Shown: positions 15,210 to 23,498, numbered from the stretch's first letter. The stretch is 28,896 bases of DNA from an uncultured Pseudobutyrivibrio sp. (GCA_900546435.1 URCQ01000027.1:1-28896); one strand, 5' to 3'. Notes: generated by a model from the letters alone, not told the origin. Made by a program: numbers and translations.

Positions 15210-15435
15210 GCCAACTTTTTCACACTTATGATGCCAAAAATCAAATTGTCAGAATATTCACATGCTTTTTTACACATAATGTTTTTGCATGTCTCTTATC
15301 TTCGTTAAAAAAATGTCAATATTTGGGCATTGCGATATTTTGTGCTCTCCCAAAAGGTCTCTTTTTTTGTTTTAAATTGTGTCTATAGTGTAAACACTTT
15401 TCCTTTTTTTCAGAAATATTTATTTTGAAATTTTT
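15210..15435. other. AT-rich intergenic stretch upstream of the thlA promoter
   Basis: No gene is seen here. The only clear structure is a short palindrome AGTGT-AA-ACACT at 15387-15398. A TTGACA on the minus strand (15313-15318 region) has no matching -10 box at normal spacing. There is no terminator-like hairpin after the small gene that ends at 15436. Confidence 0.4.
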
Positions 15436-15705
15436 CTATCCATTCAAATATTCATTCCACCTGGCATTGGTTTCTTCTAGCACATGTTTCTGCATCATTC
15501 GATTACGGTCACTTAGTATTGCAAGCATTTCATCTGCAATTTCCTCAAGTGATATCTTTTTATAATGAGATAAATAGCCTATCATCCGTTGTGCTGTCCA
15601 ATCGGTGTTAAGATTTTTCGTTATCTGGTCACAAAACCGCTCTGGGTATCCCCGTTTTATCATAATGTCATATAATTCCAGACTCTTAGGTGATTTCGGT
15701 TTCAT
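15436..15705 (-). CDS. Small hypothetical protein, 89 residues, at the leader-distal end of the CRISPR array
   Basis: I do not recognise this protein. It is charged and mostly helical, begins MKPKSPKSLELYDIMIKRGY and has a possible helical pair around WTAQRMIGYLSHYKKISLEEIADEMLAIL. No Cys pairs or membrane segments are present. The start at 15705 is chosen because GGAG lies six to seven bases upstream; a GTG four codons earlier would overlap that site. It is on the same strand as the cas genes and the array, 62 bp beyond the last repeat, so it may be read from array transcripts. Nothing in it suggests a Cas function. Confidence 0.6.
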   Translation of the reverse strand: MKPKSPKSLELYDIMIKRGYPERFCDQITKNLNTDWTAQRMIGYLSHYKKISLEEIADEMLAILSDRNRMMQKHVLEETNARWNEYLNG

Positions 15706-15767
15706 AGTATGCTCCACTATAATGTTCTATTCCATGTTAATCATTTAGGCTGCCTAGCCAGAAGATT

Positions 15768-16198
15768 TTCGCTTTCCCCTACGAATTTACACTGCTCTCA
15801 AACACATCCGGCGCATCTTCAAACATGCCGACAGTTTGTTTCCCCTACGAATTTACACTGCTCTCAAACATCAATGATTGTTATAACAATGGCATTACTG
15901 TTTGTTTCCCCTACGAATTTACACTGCTCTCAAACCGGACGCTACGCCAGGTCGATTTTACATGAGTTTGTTTCCCCTACGAATTTACACTGCTCTCAAA
16001 CATCAATGATTGTTATAACAATGGCATTACTGTTTGTTTCCCCTACGAATTTACACTGCTCTCAAACCGGACGCTACGCCAGGTCGATTTTACATGAGTT
16101 TGTTTCCCCTACGAATTTACACTGCTCTCAAACCAACTCTGCTTCTAACATTTGTTGAGAAGGTTTGTTTCCCCTACGAATTTACACTGCTCTCAAAC
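15768..16198 (-). CRISPR. Type II-A CRISPR array, 7 repeats and 6 spacers (4 unique)
   Basis: The 36-bp repeats start (in plus-strand coordinates) at 15768, 15834, 15900, 15966, 16032, 16098 and 16163. In crRNA orientation (minus strand) the repeat begins GTTTGAGAGCAGTG and ends GGGGAAACAAAC. Spacers are 15804-15833, 15870-15899, 15936-15965, 16002-16031, 16068-16097 (30 nt each) and 16134-16162 (29 nt). Spacer 4 is identical to spacer 2 and spacer 5 to spacer 3, so a two-unit block of 132 bp has been duplicated in tandem. The repeat at 15768 differs at four of its first five plus-strand bases and is the degenerate leader-distal end. The newest spacer is the 29-nt one next to the leader. Confidence 0.98.
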
Positions 16199-16272
16199 CT
16201 CAAATTTGTTTGAGAATGATATTTTTGCGAAATACCTGTATCCATTCGTAAGTTACTAGAAACAATATTATA
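16199..16272 (-). promoter_or_regulatory. CRISPR leader with integration anchor
   Basis: The 74 bp between csn2 and the first repeat end, on the minus strand, in ATTTGAG directly against the repeat. This matches the leader-anchoring motif that guides Cas1-Cas2 in type II-A systems. GTTTGAGA on the plus strand (16208-16215) is an inverted copy of the repeat end TCTCAAAC (16191-16198). A perfect TATAAT on the minus strand (16267-16272) could start pre-crRNA near 16260, although its -35 region inside csn2 is poor. Confidence 0.75.
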
Positions 16273-16941
16273 TTAACATAATACGCATTGATCTGCATCC
16301 ACAATATGCCGCTGTTCTCCTTCTAACACTGGAAAATCTACGGCATCCACTAATAGAATTTCATATTGATGTGCTATTACGCCTTTGACAAACTGCGCCA
16401 TTTCTGTTTCTGATAAATAACTCCTTAAATTTACTAATATGAATAATTTCTTTCGATCATATACCTCTACTAATTCAAAATAATCCAGTAATATTTCTCC
16501 AAGACTATCATAACTATTATCTATTTCCATTCCAGATGCTTTGATCAAGGATTCTGCATTTATTTTAGAAAAATTTATACTTCCTGTTATCTCCATAGAT
16601 AAATCGAGTAAATATTTCTCCCATTCTGTCAATAGCGCAGTCGTCTGCAAAAAGTGTTCTTCATTTACAGCATGTTTCTGCATCTCTCCCATAATTTTTG
16701 TCAGTAAACTCTTCTGATTCAAGTCAAACGGAATAAACTGGGAGATCATTTCTACATTCTTTGCCATGGGAATGATCTTATCCTGATCAGACAAAACAAA
16801 TTTTCCTTCTTCTCCCTGTAATTGTTCTACCACATCATTCAAGATACTACACCATACCACTCGATTCTCAATCACAAGAGATTGGCAGTGTTCTTGATTA
16901 CATTCTATTACATAATCAATTTGAGGAATAAACAGCTTCAT
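16273..16941 (-). CDS. csn2: Csn2, type II-A adaptation protein
   Basis: This 222-residue protein matches Csn2 in length, in position as the last cas gene before the leader, and in sequence features such as the N-terminal MKLFIPQIDYVIE strand and the C-terminal LFILVNLRSYLSETEMAQFVKGVIAHQYEILLVDAV. Csn2 forms a Ca-dependent ring around free DNA ends and is needed for spacer acquisition with Cas1, Cas2 and Cas9. Its ATG overlaps the cas2 stop by 4 bp. Confidence 0.92.
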   Translation of the reverse strand: MKLFIPQIDYVIECNQEHCQSLVIENRVVWCSILNDVVEQLQGEEGKFVLSDQDKIIPMAKNVEMISQFIPFDLNQKSLLTKIMGEMQKHAVNEEHFLQTTALLTEWEKYLLDLSMEITGSINFSKINAESLIKASGMEIDNSYDSLGEILLDYFELVEVYDRKKLFILVNLRSYLSETEMAQFVKGVIAHQYEILLVDAVDFPVLEGEQRHIVDADQCVLC

Positions 16942-17261
16942 AAAACAACCAGCCTTTCTTCTGTATCTATCACATCACCTGTATATTCTCCGACTACATA
17001 ATCCATTTTTACAAACTGTTTTTCTGTCACAGTCAGTGTCTGCACAATTCCCTGTGGTGGCTTATTTTTATGAATAAGCAATTTCACGGAATTTTCTACA
17101 GATGGACTTGTCATCATTTTACAATACACAGATTCCTGCAGCATAATAAACCCATTCTTGATTAACAACTTTCGGAACTGCCGATAATACCGTCGGTCTT
17201 CTACTGTAAGTGTTGGTAAATCAAAGAAAACTATCATTCTCATAAACCGAAACCCTGCCAT
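16938..17261 (-). CDS. cas2: Cas2, CRISPR integration complex subunit
   Basis: This 107-residue ferredoxin-fold protein is the structural partner of Cas1. The first strand MRMIVFFDLPT carries the conserved Asp, and FRKLLIKNGFIMLQESVYCKM follows the family pattern. The ATG at 17261 (MAGFRFMRM) has GGAGAG a few bases upstream; the ATG six codons on, at the usual Cas2 start, is an alternative. It lies 18 bp after cas1 and overlaps csn2. Confidence 0.94.
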   Translation of the reverse strand: MAGFRFMRMIVFFDLPTLTVEDRRYYRQFRKLLIKNGFIMLQESVYCKMMTSPSVENSVKLLIHKNKPPQGIVQTLTVTEKQFVKMDYVVGEYTGDVIDTEERLVVL

Positions 17262-17279
17262 ATTCTCTCCATAAATACT

Positions 17280-18152
17280 TTAGAGCATATTATAAAATTT
17301 CATCTCCGAAGAATCCCCTTCATTTATTGCATCTAATACACTCTTTGTATATATTTTTATTGCATTCATAACAAACTGGTTCTGCCCATCAATCTTCACT
17401 TTTTGATCCAGTAACTTCCACATTTCGTGTTTTTCTTCCTTTCCAAATTCTGTCGGTTGCATCCGATAAACCATGCGATCCACCAAAACGCGAAATGGTT
17501 CCATTAAATCACTAGACAAATTGAAATGATTAAACATATTATCATGAAAAATCCCTAATTGCGTCAGATATCCATTGGCACAAACTTCCCGGTTAAATGC
17601 GGACAAAATCATACTATAGCCATAATTCAATGCAGCATTTATCGGTGTGTCTGCACTACGCGTAAAATCCATTCCAAACAATGCATTAAAATATACTTTT
17701 GCCGCATGTCCTTCGCGATTCGTCGCATCTGCCAATTCAATCTGCCCCGTATATTCTGATAACATCATGGCTTGTTCTTCGCGACCTATTTCCAGCAAAA
17801 AATCCGCCTGTTTGCGTATTTTTTCACTTACAATATCTCGCCATATGTTATCTTTTGCTATCTGATTCCAGGTTATCTGAACCCGAATCTTCGCCGAACT
17901 ATCATGACTGCCATGATGTGGTATTAATTCCGCAATCGGATTACGTTTGGTATCACAAAATATAACTTTCACTTTTCTGATAATTAATTCTTCCATTAAT
18001 ATCCCTGTCAATGAGACAGCAGGATTCTCAATCATAAGAACTGCTATCTCATCCAACAGAATACGCTTGGTATCCAAACTACGCACCACAAGATATCCCA
18101 TCTTGTAATCCAGTTTTGACTGACTTTCTATTACAACAACGCGCCAGCTCAT
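17280..18152 (-). CDS. cas1: Cas1, CRISPR integrase
   Basis: This 290-residue protein inserts new spacers at the leader end of the array. The metal-binding triad is visible as E147 (REGHAAKVYF), H203 (GIFHDNMFNHFN) and E218 (SSDLMEPFR), matching the type II-A pattern in length and spacing. The ATG overlaps the cas9 stop codon by 4 bp, indicating coupled translation. Confidence 0.96.
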   Translation of the reverse strand: MSWRVVVIESQSKLDYKMGYLVVRSLDTKRILLDEIAVLMIENPAVSLTGILMEELIIRKVKVIFCDTKRNPIAELIPHHGSHDSSAKIRVQITWNQIAKDNIWRDIVSEKIRKQADFLLEIGREEQAMMLSEYTGQIELADATNREGHAAKVYFNALFGMDFTRSADTPINAALNYGYSMILSAFNREVCANGYLTQLGIFHDNMFNHFNLSSDLMEPFRVLVDRMVYRMQPTEFGKEEKHEMWKLLDQKVKIDGQNQFVMNAIKIYTKSVLDAINEGDSSEMKFYNML

Positions 18153-21100
18153 AGATACTCCAGCAGATTATCCGATACCACTTCCCACAACCCGGATGCA
18201 GATTGATCAATAATACGGACATCTGTATAATTCTTATTCCAATTAGAAATCGTACTACTAAAATTAACCGTGGCTGCACTATGTGATTTTCCTCCAATCA
18301 GTGTCAAATCACAGCCTGCCGTCATTCTTCCAAAGACCTGATGGATATTCAGCAATACCTGGCACTGCTCCAACACACTACATGCCATGAATTTTTCCCG
18401 TCCGTCAAGCAATATCTGCATCGGTGCATTAATTCTCTTTTGATATACGGAATGCTGTAATTTGTCTGTATATAAGTCGTATAATCTCATATTATCTTCC
18501 GGCTGAACCACGTCGTATTCAACATCATACCTATAGTTTGGATTGTTCTTCACTTTTTCTACAAATCGCTCTATTTTCTTTAAATAATATCTCCAGTATT
18601 CCTCCGAAGAAAATTGCATAATTGGCTGTGCGCTCAAGCATTTACCACCACCCGCATTTCCTGTGATACATACACGGAATCCATCTAAAGATAATACAGT
18701 ATTTATTTTCCATGGGCGCATTCCCATTGGAAATTCCACTTCTTCTACTGCTTTTCCTGTAATACGCTGTAGACGATCCTTTGCGTATTCTTTTGCAAAT
18801 GCCTCATCCTCTAAAAAGCGTTTACCATATAGAAGTTCAACCGATAACACCATCAACACCGTCTTTTTCCCGCTCTTGTATCTCACCGGAATAAAGAACA
18901 TAACACCTGCTTTATTATAACCACCATATTTTTCTGTTGGCATTCCTGCTTTTAGCGGAATAAGTCCTGATGCTTTTTTCAATGGATTCTGATCAAATAA
19001 TCCACCTGTCTTAAAGGTCGCATACTTTGTAAAGTGCGCTGTATTTTTCTTTGCTGTTTTTAATACTCTTGGCAGCATATCGACATTCCATATTTCTTGA
19101 CCATTACACAAAACAGGATGTGTAAATAGTGTTTTTGTCTTTATGCTATAACGTGAGTTTACATTAAACCACTGACGTGAGAAACGCATATGATACACAT
19201 TTCCTACAACAATATTCAAATACGCATCGACTGCATGGTGCAAATCATTGTAATTACGTGATTTGTATAAATCAAATTCATGACGAAAGTCCGACACTAA
19301 TCCTGCTTTTGAATATACAATCTCTGCCTCTGGATATTTTTCTTTCAGCAGTTCAGCTACCACTTTTGTGGATTGTGATGTCTCTGTCAACTGTCGATTA
19401 ATAAATCCATATTTTTCATCTTCTGTAAATGGCGTTGAACGAATTAATCTCTTATATTTTTCATCGGACACTGTTCCCACATGATGCCAGAATGACCATG
19501 TTTTCTGCATCTTGTTACGAATAGTTGGGTTAATTGGATAGTCATCCTTTTTCTCTCCATTCTCGATTGACAATACCAGCACCTTATTATTGATAATACT
19601 ATCGTCTTTGACATGCGCCTGTGGATAAATATGATCAATATCGTATTTCTTTGATCCAGCCATCAATTGCTCTAGTGAAATTGGTGTTCCACTATATGCA
19701 CATTTTCCAAATTGCATAAAATATAAGAACAGACGATCACTCTGTAGCCTATTATCCACATGCTCCCCTAGTGCCTCTAATTGCTGTTTTAAATCTCTGA
19801 CATCATCCTCTTTACATTTATCATAATAATCTAACAGTTGTTGCTGACGCGATTTCGTTCGTTTCCCTTTTTGTTCCGGCGAACCACCCCTCGTCATCTC
19901 AATAAAGATTTTCTCAGGTTTTCCAAATGCTTTCTCAATATCTTTTACAATGTCAAGTGTACGATAGATTGGTCTTCTAACTGCATTTGACACATACATT
20001 TCATCCAAACGTTCTGCCAACGTCTGTTTTCTTTCCGTATAATAATCTGTTTTTTGTGCCAAAATTGTTTCTGTGAAAGTATAACGTTCTGATAAAAGTT
20101 CCATCAAATTATCGTTACTTTCCCACATCATGTTTATAATTGTTGACACTTCTCCTGTTTCCTTGCATGCCCCCTCTATACCTGACAAAAATGCGCGTGA
20201 TAATCTTCCGAAATCCTTAATTTTAATTTTACAGATGTACTTAATATCTTCGTCTTCTAATTGCGGATATTTTACTCTTAACCATTTTGCAACGCGCCCC
20301 TTATCTTCTGCATAAGAAGCTCTCTCAATGATTCTTTCTACATCTGCTTCACTTAATATTTTTCGTTCTAACAGTTTTCGGAATGATATATGGGATGAAA
20401 GTGATGACTTAATTTGAATATCTATACCGCTCAAACTATCCCTACGATCTTTTTCCAGTTCTCCATTACTGATTAAATATTCCTCAATCTGACCTTTTTT
20501 TACTTTTTTATATTTCAAAAACAGATTTGAATAAATCCCCTGTTTGGCTTCTACAGAAATCTTTCTTCCATCGACTTTTATGTTATTTATTTCATTTAAA
20601 ACCATAAATTTTTGATAACACAAAGAATCTTTCGGCAGCACTGGTTCTCCTGGAAGATATGTACATTGATTTGTCATTTTCTTAATAAAAGCTTCTTCAC
20701 TGGCATCATCATCAATCATATTCTCATAATTCCATGGCAAAATTTTTCCTGCCTTGCGCTCAATCCATGCAAAATCAGAATGATTATTCAAAGGTCCTAC
20801 ATAGTATGGAATTTTGAATTTAAAAATTGCAATGATTTTATCTGCATTTGAAATACCATCCTCTGTTTGATCCAAAAATGGTAAATATGTCGCTGCATTT
20901 TCTAGAATTTTCTTTAATTCATACTCATATAATTGATGTGGAATAACACGATTGTCTGTATTTCTCTGCTTTGGTAAGAATTGATTCAAGCCTACTCTAT
21001 CACGCATATCATCATAAGCTTTTACATCCTCTTCCTCTGGCGAAATCTTTTCGATAATTTTCTTTAAAAATTTTGAAAATGTCTCATTGTCTGCTTTCTT

Positions 21101-22225
21101 TTTTACTTGGCCTTCCAATTCCCGATTTATGTGATAGGAATATGCTACATAATTATCTTCTCTTGCATCTCTAAAAACTGTATTATACTGTGCTGGACAA
21201 TATTTCCGAATAAAATATTTAAGTGTTGCAAGATCTTTTTTATGTTGCTCATAGGTATGTACTTTTGCTGTTGAGATGGATACAATTCCATTTTCTCCAT
21301 CTAAAACATCAGCCAAAACACTCCAATCATGAAGATCGCGCAAAACCGCAATCAAATCATAATCTTCACCAATGTTTATCATGATTTCCGCCAACTTATC
21401 ATCATCCATCTCAAGAGATACGGATCCAAAGTCTTCGTACTCCTCTTTTCCATAAATATCACGTAATTTACAAGTGCCTCCCGCCAACAAACGTACAATA
21501 CAAAACTCGCTATATGGGAAATTCTCACTGATATCTTTACTTGGTTTTTGGCCTTGTAGCATAACCTCCACCAATTGACTATGTTTGTTCGTCACACCAA
21601 TATGCTTTTTTAAGACATCACCTATCGCTTGTGCATCTTGTGCCCACGGATTTTCATAGCTGTTGTCCGTAAAGAAATTTGTAAACTTTTCATATACAGA
21701 TTCTATATTTACCAAAGAATCTATTTTATCAACACTTAACTGGCTCAAAAAATGTCCTCGATGTGCAACCAACCAGGCACATGCCAAATATACCAAGCGA
21801 ACATCATGTTCATGTTTATTCTCCATTAACTCACATATCAAATGATGTATTGTCGGATAATCTCTCATATATTGAACATCTGTATATTCTTCATCATCAA
21901 AAAACACATAGCGATCGCCTGCATCTTCTCTCCAAAGAAAACTCTCTGATAAGCGTATAAAGAAACGTGGATCAACCTTTGCCACTTCATCTGCGAAAAT
22001 CTCCTGAAGCAATTTTACTCTTTGTTGACGACGGTCTAATCTACGCCTTGCAGACCGAAACCCTCTACGCTCATCACACAGTGATGCCGCATCAAAAATG
22101 TGACTGCCCCATGCATCGCTTCCATGGAACTTTAAAAGGTTATATTGTGGATCTGTCACAGCATAACCGATAGAATCTGTACCAATGTCTAACCCCAAAT
22201 AGTAACTAATTTTTTCTTTTTTCAT
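18149..22225 (-). CDS. cas9: Cas9, type II-A RNA-guided nuclease
   Basis: This 1358-residue effector is close in size to the Streptococcus Cas9 proteins. Counting from the second ATG: RuvC-I with D13 (YYLGLDIGTDSIGYAV), the Arg-rich bridge helix (RRGFRSARRRLDRRQQR, about 53-69), RuvC-II with E776 (IFIEMTRGG), the HNH domain with H865 (YDIDHIYPQ, then DDSIINNKVL), and RuvC-III with H997 and D1000 (NDLHHAVDAYLN). All catalytic residues are present, so both DNA strands should be cut. The start at 22225 is preferred because GGAGGA lies six bases upstream; the in-frame ATG two codons earlier directly abuts that site. The PAM cannot be read from sequence. It is the first gene of the cas operon, divergent from the tracrRNA. 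Confidence 0.97.
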   Translation of the reverse strand: MKKEKISYYLGLDIGTDSIGYAVTDPQYNLLKFHGSDAWGSHIFDAASLCDERRGFRSARRRLDRRQQRVKLLQEIFADEVAKVDPRFFIRLSESFLWREDAGDRYVFFDDEEYTDVQYMRDYPTIHHLICELMENKHEHDVRLVYLACAWLVAHRGHFLSQLSVDKIDSLVNIESVYEKFTNFFTDNSYENPWAQDAQAIGDVLKKHIGVTNKHSQLVEVMLQGQKPSKDISENFPYSEFCIVRLLAGGTCKLRDIYGKEEYEDFGSVSLEMDDDKLAEIMINIGEDYDLIAVLRDLHDWSVLADVLDGENGIVSISTAKVHTYEQHKKDLATLKYFIRKYCPAQYNTVFRDAREDNYVAYSYHINRELEGQVKKKADNETFSKFLKKIIEKISPEEEDVKAYDDMRDRVGLNQFLPKQRNTDNRVIPHQLYEYELKKILENAATYLPFLDQTEDGISNADKIIAIFKFKIPYYVGPLNNHSDFAWIERKAGKILPWNYENMIDDDASEEAFIKKMTNQCTYLPGEPVLPKDSLCYQKFMVLNEINNIKVDGRKISVEAKQGIYSNLFLKYKKVKKGQIEEYLISNGELEKDRRDSLSGIDIQIKSSLSSHISFRKLLERKILSEADVERIIERASYAEDKGRVAKWLRVKYPQLEDEDIKYICKIKIKDFGRLSRAFLSGIEGACKETGEVSTIINMMWESNDNLMELLSERYTFTETILAQKTDYYTERKQTLAERLDEMYVSNAVRRPIYRTLDIVKDIEKAFGKPEKIFIEMTRGGSPEQKGKRTKSRQQQLLDYYDKCKEDDVRDLKQQLEALGEHVDNRLQSDRLFLYFMQFGKCAYSGTPISLEQLMAGSKKYDIDHIYPQAHVKDDSIINNKVLVLSIENGEKKDDYPINPTIRNKMQKTWSFWHHVGTVSDEKYKRLIRSTPFTEDEKYGFINRQLTETSQSTKVVAELLKEKYPEAEIVYSKAGLVSDFRHEFDLYKSRNYNDLHHAVDAYLNIVVGNVYHMRFSRQWFNVNSRYSIKTKTLFTHPVLCNGQEIWNVDMLPRVLKTAKKNTAHFTKYATFKTGGLFDQNPLKKASGLIPLKAGMPTEKYGGYNKAGVMFFIPVRYKSGKKTVLMVLSVELLYGKRFLEDEAFAKEYAKDRLQRITGKAVEEVEFPMGMRPWKINTVLSLDGFRVCITGNAGGGKCLSAQPIMQFSSEEYWRYYLKKIERFVEKVKNNPNYRYDVEYDVVQPEDNMRLYDLYTDKLQHSVYQKRINAPMQILLDGREKFMACSVLEQCQVLLNIHQVFGRMTAGCDLTLIGGKSHSAATVNFSSTISNWNKNYTDVRIIDQSASGLWEVVSDNLLEYL

Positions 22226-22253
22226 TGACATTCCTCCATTTTTGCATTATGAT
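22225..22253 (+). promoter_or_regulatory. tracrRNA promoter overlapping the cas9 start codon
   Basis: A consensus -35 box TTGACA (22225-22230) and TATGAT (22248-22253) are exactly 17 bp apart. The -35 box lies within the first codons of cas9 on the other strand, and the cas9 ribosome binding site is in the spacer. The -10 box is inside the inverted repeat TTGCAT-TATG-ATGCAA (22242-22257), a possible operator. Transcription should start near 22260. Confidence 0.85.
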
Positions 22254-22259
22254 GCAATT

Positions 22260-22379
22260 GTAAATCGTAGTTCCCCTACGAATTTACACTGCGAGTTCAA
22301 ATAAAAATTTATTCAATCCACTGGTTTATCCAACTGCACAGTGTGTGCTTCTAAGACTTCATCTACGAAGTCTTTTTTT
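22260..22379 (+). ncRNA. tracrRNA
   Basis: About 120 nt. Bases 22271-22292 match the complement of the CRISPR repeat exactly over 22 nt; after a mismatched bulge (GAGT), TCAAA (22296-22300) pairs with the repeat start, giving the usual upper stem, bulge and lower stem. Downstream are a possible AU-rich stem AATAAA/TTTATT (22300-22313), a small hairpin GCACA-GTG-TGTGC (22336-22348) and the terminator. An extra 5' hairpin, TCGTAG/CTACGA (22265-22281), would hide part of the anti-repeat before crRNA pairing. The 5' end is inferred from the promoter; RNase III processing should shorten it. Confidence 0.92.
22353..22379 (+). terminator. tracrRNA terminator
   Basis: AAGACTTC and GAAGTCTT form an 8-bp stem around ATCTAC, followed by a run of T to 22379. 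Confidence 0.93.
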
Positions 22380-22547
22380 ATTTGTCTTTTGATTTCCTTT
22401 CTTTATATCTTATCCCTTACATATAAAAAATCAAACATATATCGTTCAAAAAGGTTCCTAAAAAACATCTACCTAAATTGTAAAAAATTACAAGTCCATA
22501 AATCTCACCTTGCATATCAAATCTTTGTTCCCTGTCACTGTTTCCCT

Positions 22548-23435
22548 CTAGCCAATCGCTACTCTTGCACTTCCTTCCTTTGCTTCAATCTCTACAAATA
22601 AATCTAACACCCTATTCACATTTTTTCTCTTTGCCCGATTCTTTGCCTGACGATAATATTTTTTCTCTTTCTTTGTTCTTTGCGGCAGTTTCCTATAATC
22701 AATCTGTTCCATCTCCTTTGCTTCATCATGCTTTACAATATATTTAAGGTGCTTGTAAGGTGACTGATTTCTCGGAACATCAGTTTGCACATGATAATGA
22801 GCAGCCTTAGCCTCTTCCATTGTCAAAGCCTTTTCAGAAAAAGGACAATGTAACAGTTTGAACCAGTCGAAATGATGTCCATATGCAATTTTCCAAGCGG
22901 CCATATTTGTAAGTACATAAAGGTCGGTGCCATCATATTCAATGCATATATTGTTAGTTTTTGCATATTCCTCTATCTGAAAAACATATTCTCTGTATTG
23001 AGACGGATATGCGGCCAATTTTTCTTCATTTAGAATGAATTGCATAACGGATTGCAAATTTCCCGTACTTTCACATTCACTCCATCTTGTCCATGTGTAT
23101 TCCTGCTGTCCTTCGTGCAAGCTTCCTGCGTACAGCTTTAGCTTTTGATTTGATAACGCAAAATCCACCCGCCAGTTATAAGATGGCGTATTTACAAGCA
23201 AATAGTTCTCATCAGCTTCCACTTTAATGCCTAAATCTACAAATTTTTCTTTAAACTCTGGCTCTATATTTTTATAAATGTTCTTCAATTTGCAGCAACA
23301 TTTACATGGTGTGTAAGCCTTGAGTTTTTTGTCATTGATATCATATGCTGTCAGGGATTTATTAGCAATTCTGTCTATGTATCTGCATCCCGGCCTATGA
23401 TATATTTTCGATTTTACGCTCATCTGTGCTATCAT
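22548..23435 (-). CDS. Hypothetical protein with an N-terminal Cys/His metal-site motif
   Basis: I cannot name a family for the whole 295-residue protein. The first 50 residues carry H13-x3-C17 in IYHRPGCRYI and C44-x-C46-C47-C48 in YTPCKCCCKL, a layout like the small Ada-type zinc-binding motif that is attached to nucleases and uncharacterised proteins. The middle is rich in Trp, Tyr and acidic residues. The last 70 residues are very basic (KKEKKYYRQAKNRAKRKNVNR) and may bind nucleic acid. No signal peptide or membrane segment is seen. The start at 23435 has GGAGG eight bases upstream. It ends 168 bp from the tracrRNA terminator; a link to CRISPR is possible only by position. Confidence 0.7.
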   Translation of the reverse strand: MIAQMSVKSKIYHRPGCRYIDRIANKSLTAYDINDKKLKAYTPCKCCCKLKNIYKNIEPEFKEKFVDLGIKVEADENYLLVNTPSYNWRVDFALSNQKLKLYAGSLHEGQQEYTWTRWSECESTGNLQSVMQFILNEEKLAAYPSQYREYVFQIEEYAKTNNICIEYDGTDLYVLTNMAAWKIAYGHHFDWFKLLHCPFSEKALTMEEAKAAHYHVQTDVPRNQSPYKHLKYIVKHDEAKEMEQIDYRKLPQRTKKEKKYYRQAKNRAKRKNVNRVLDLFVEIEAKEGSARVAIG

Positions 23436-23498
23436 TTGTCTTTCCTCCTCGTATAAACACACTATCATCAAACAATATGCTCCACTTTTTCTATGCTA

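Noticed and set aside
15318..15398. A second thlA promoter in the upstream AT-rich stretch
   Set aside because: TTGACA-like and TATA-like boxes occur, but never at 16-18 bp spacing.
15709..16158. Plus-strand ORF of 149 residues over the CRISPR array
   Set aside because: It is the translation of the repeats (a repeated FVSPTNLHCSQT pattern) and ends in the array; no gene.
15804..16162. Self-targeting by spacers against genes in this window
   Set aside because: No match to the spacers was noticed outside the array by eye, but a full search on both strands was not possible.
22478..22493. Palindrome TTGTAAAAAATTACAA after the Cys/His protein gene, considered as a terminator
   Set aside because: It is very AT-rich, with a weak stem and no clear T run; it could be chance in this base composition.
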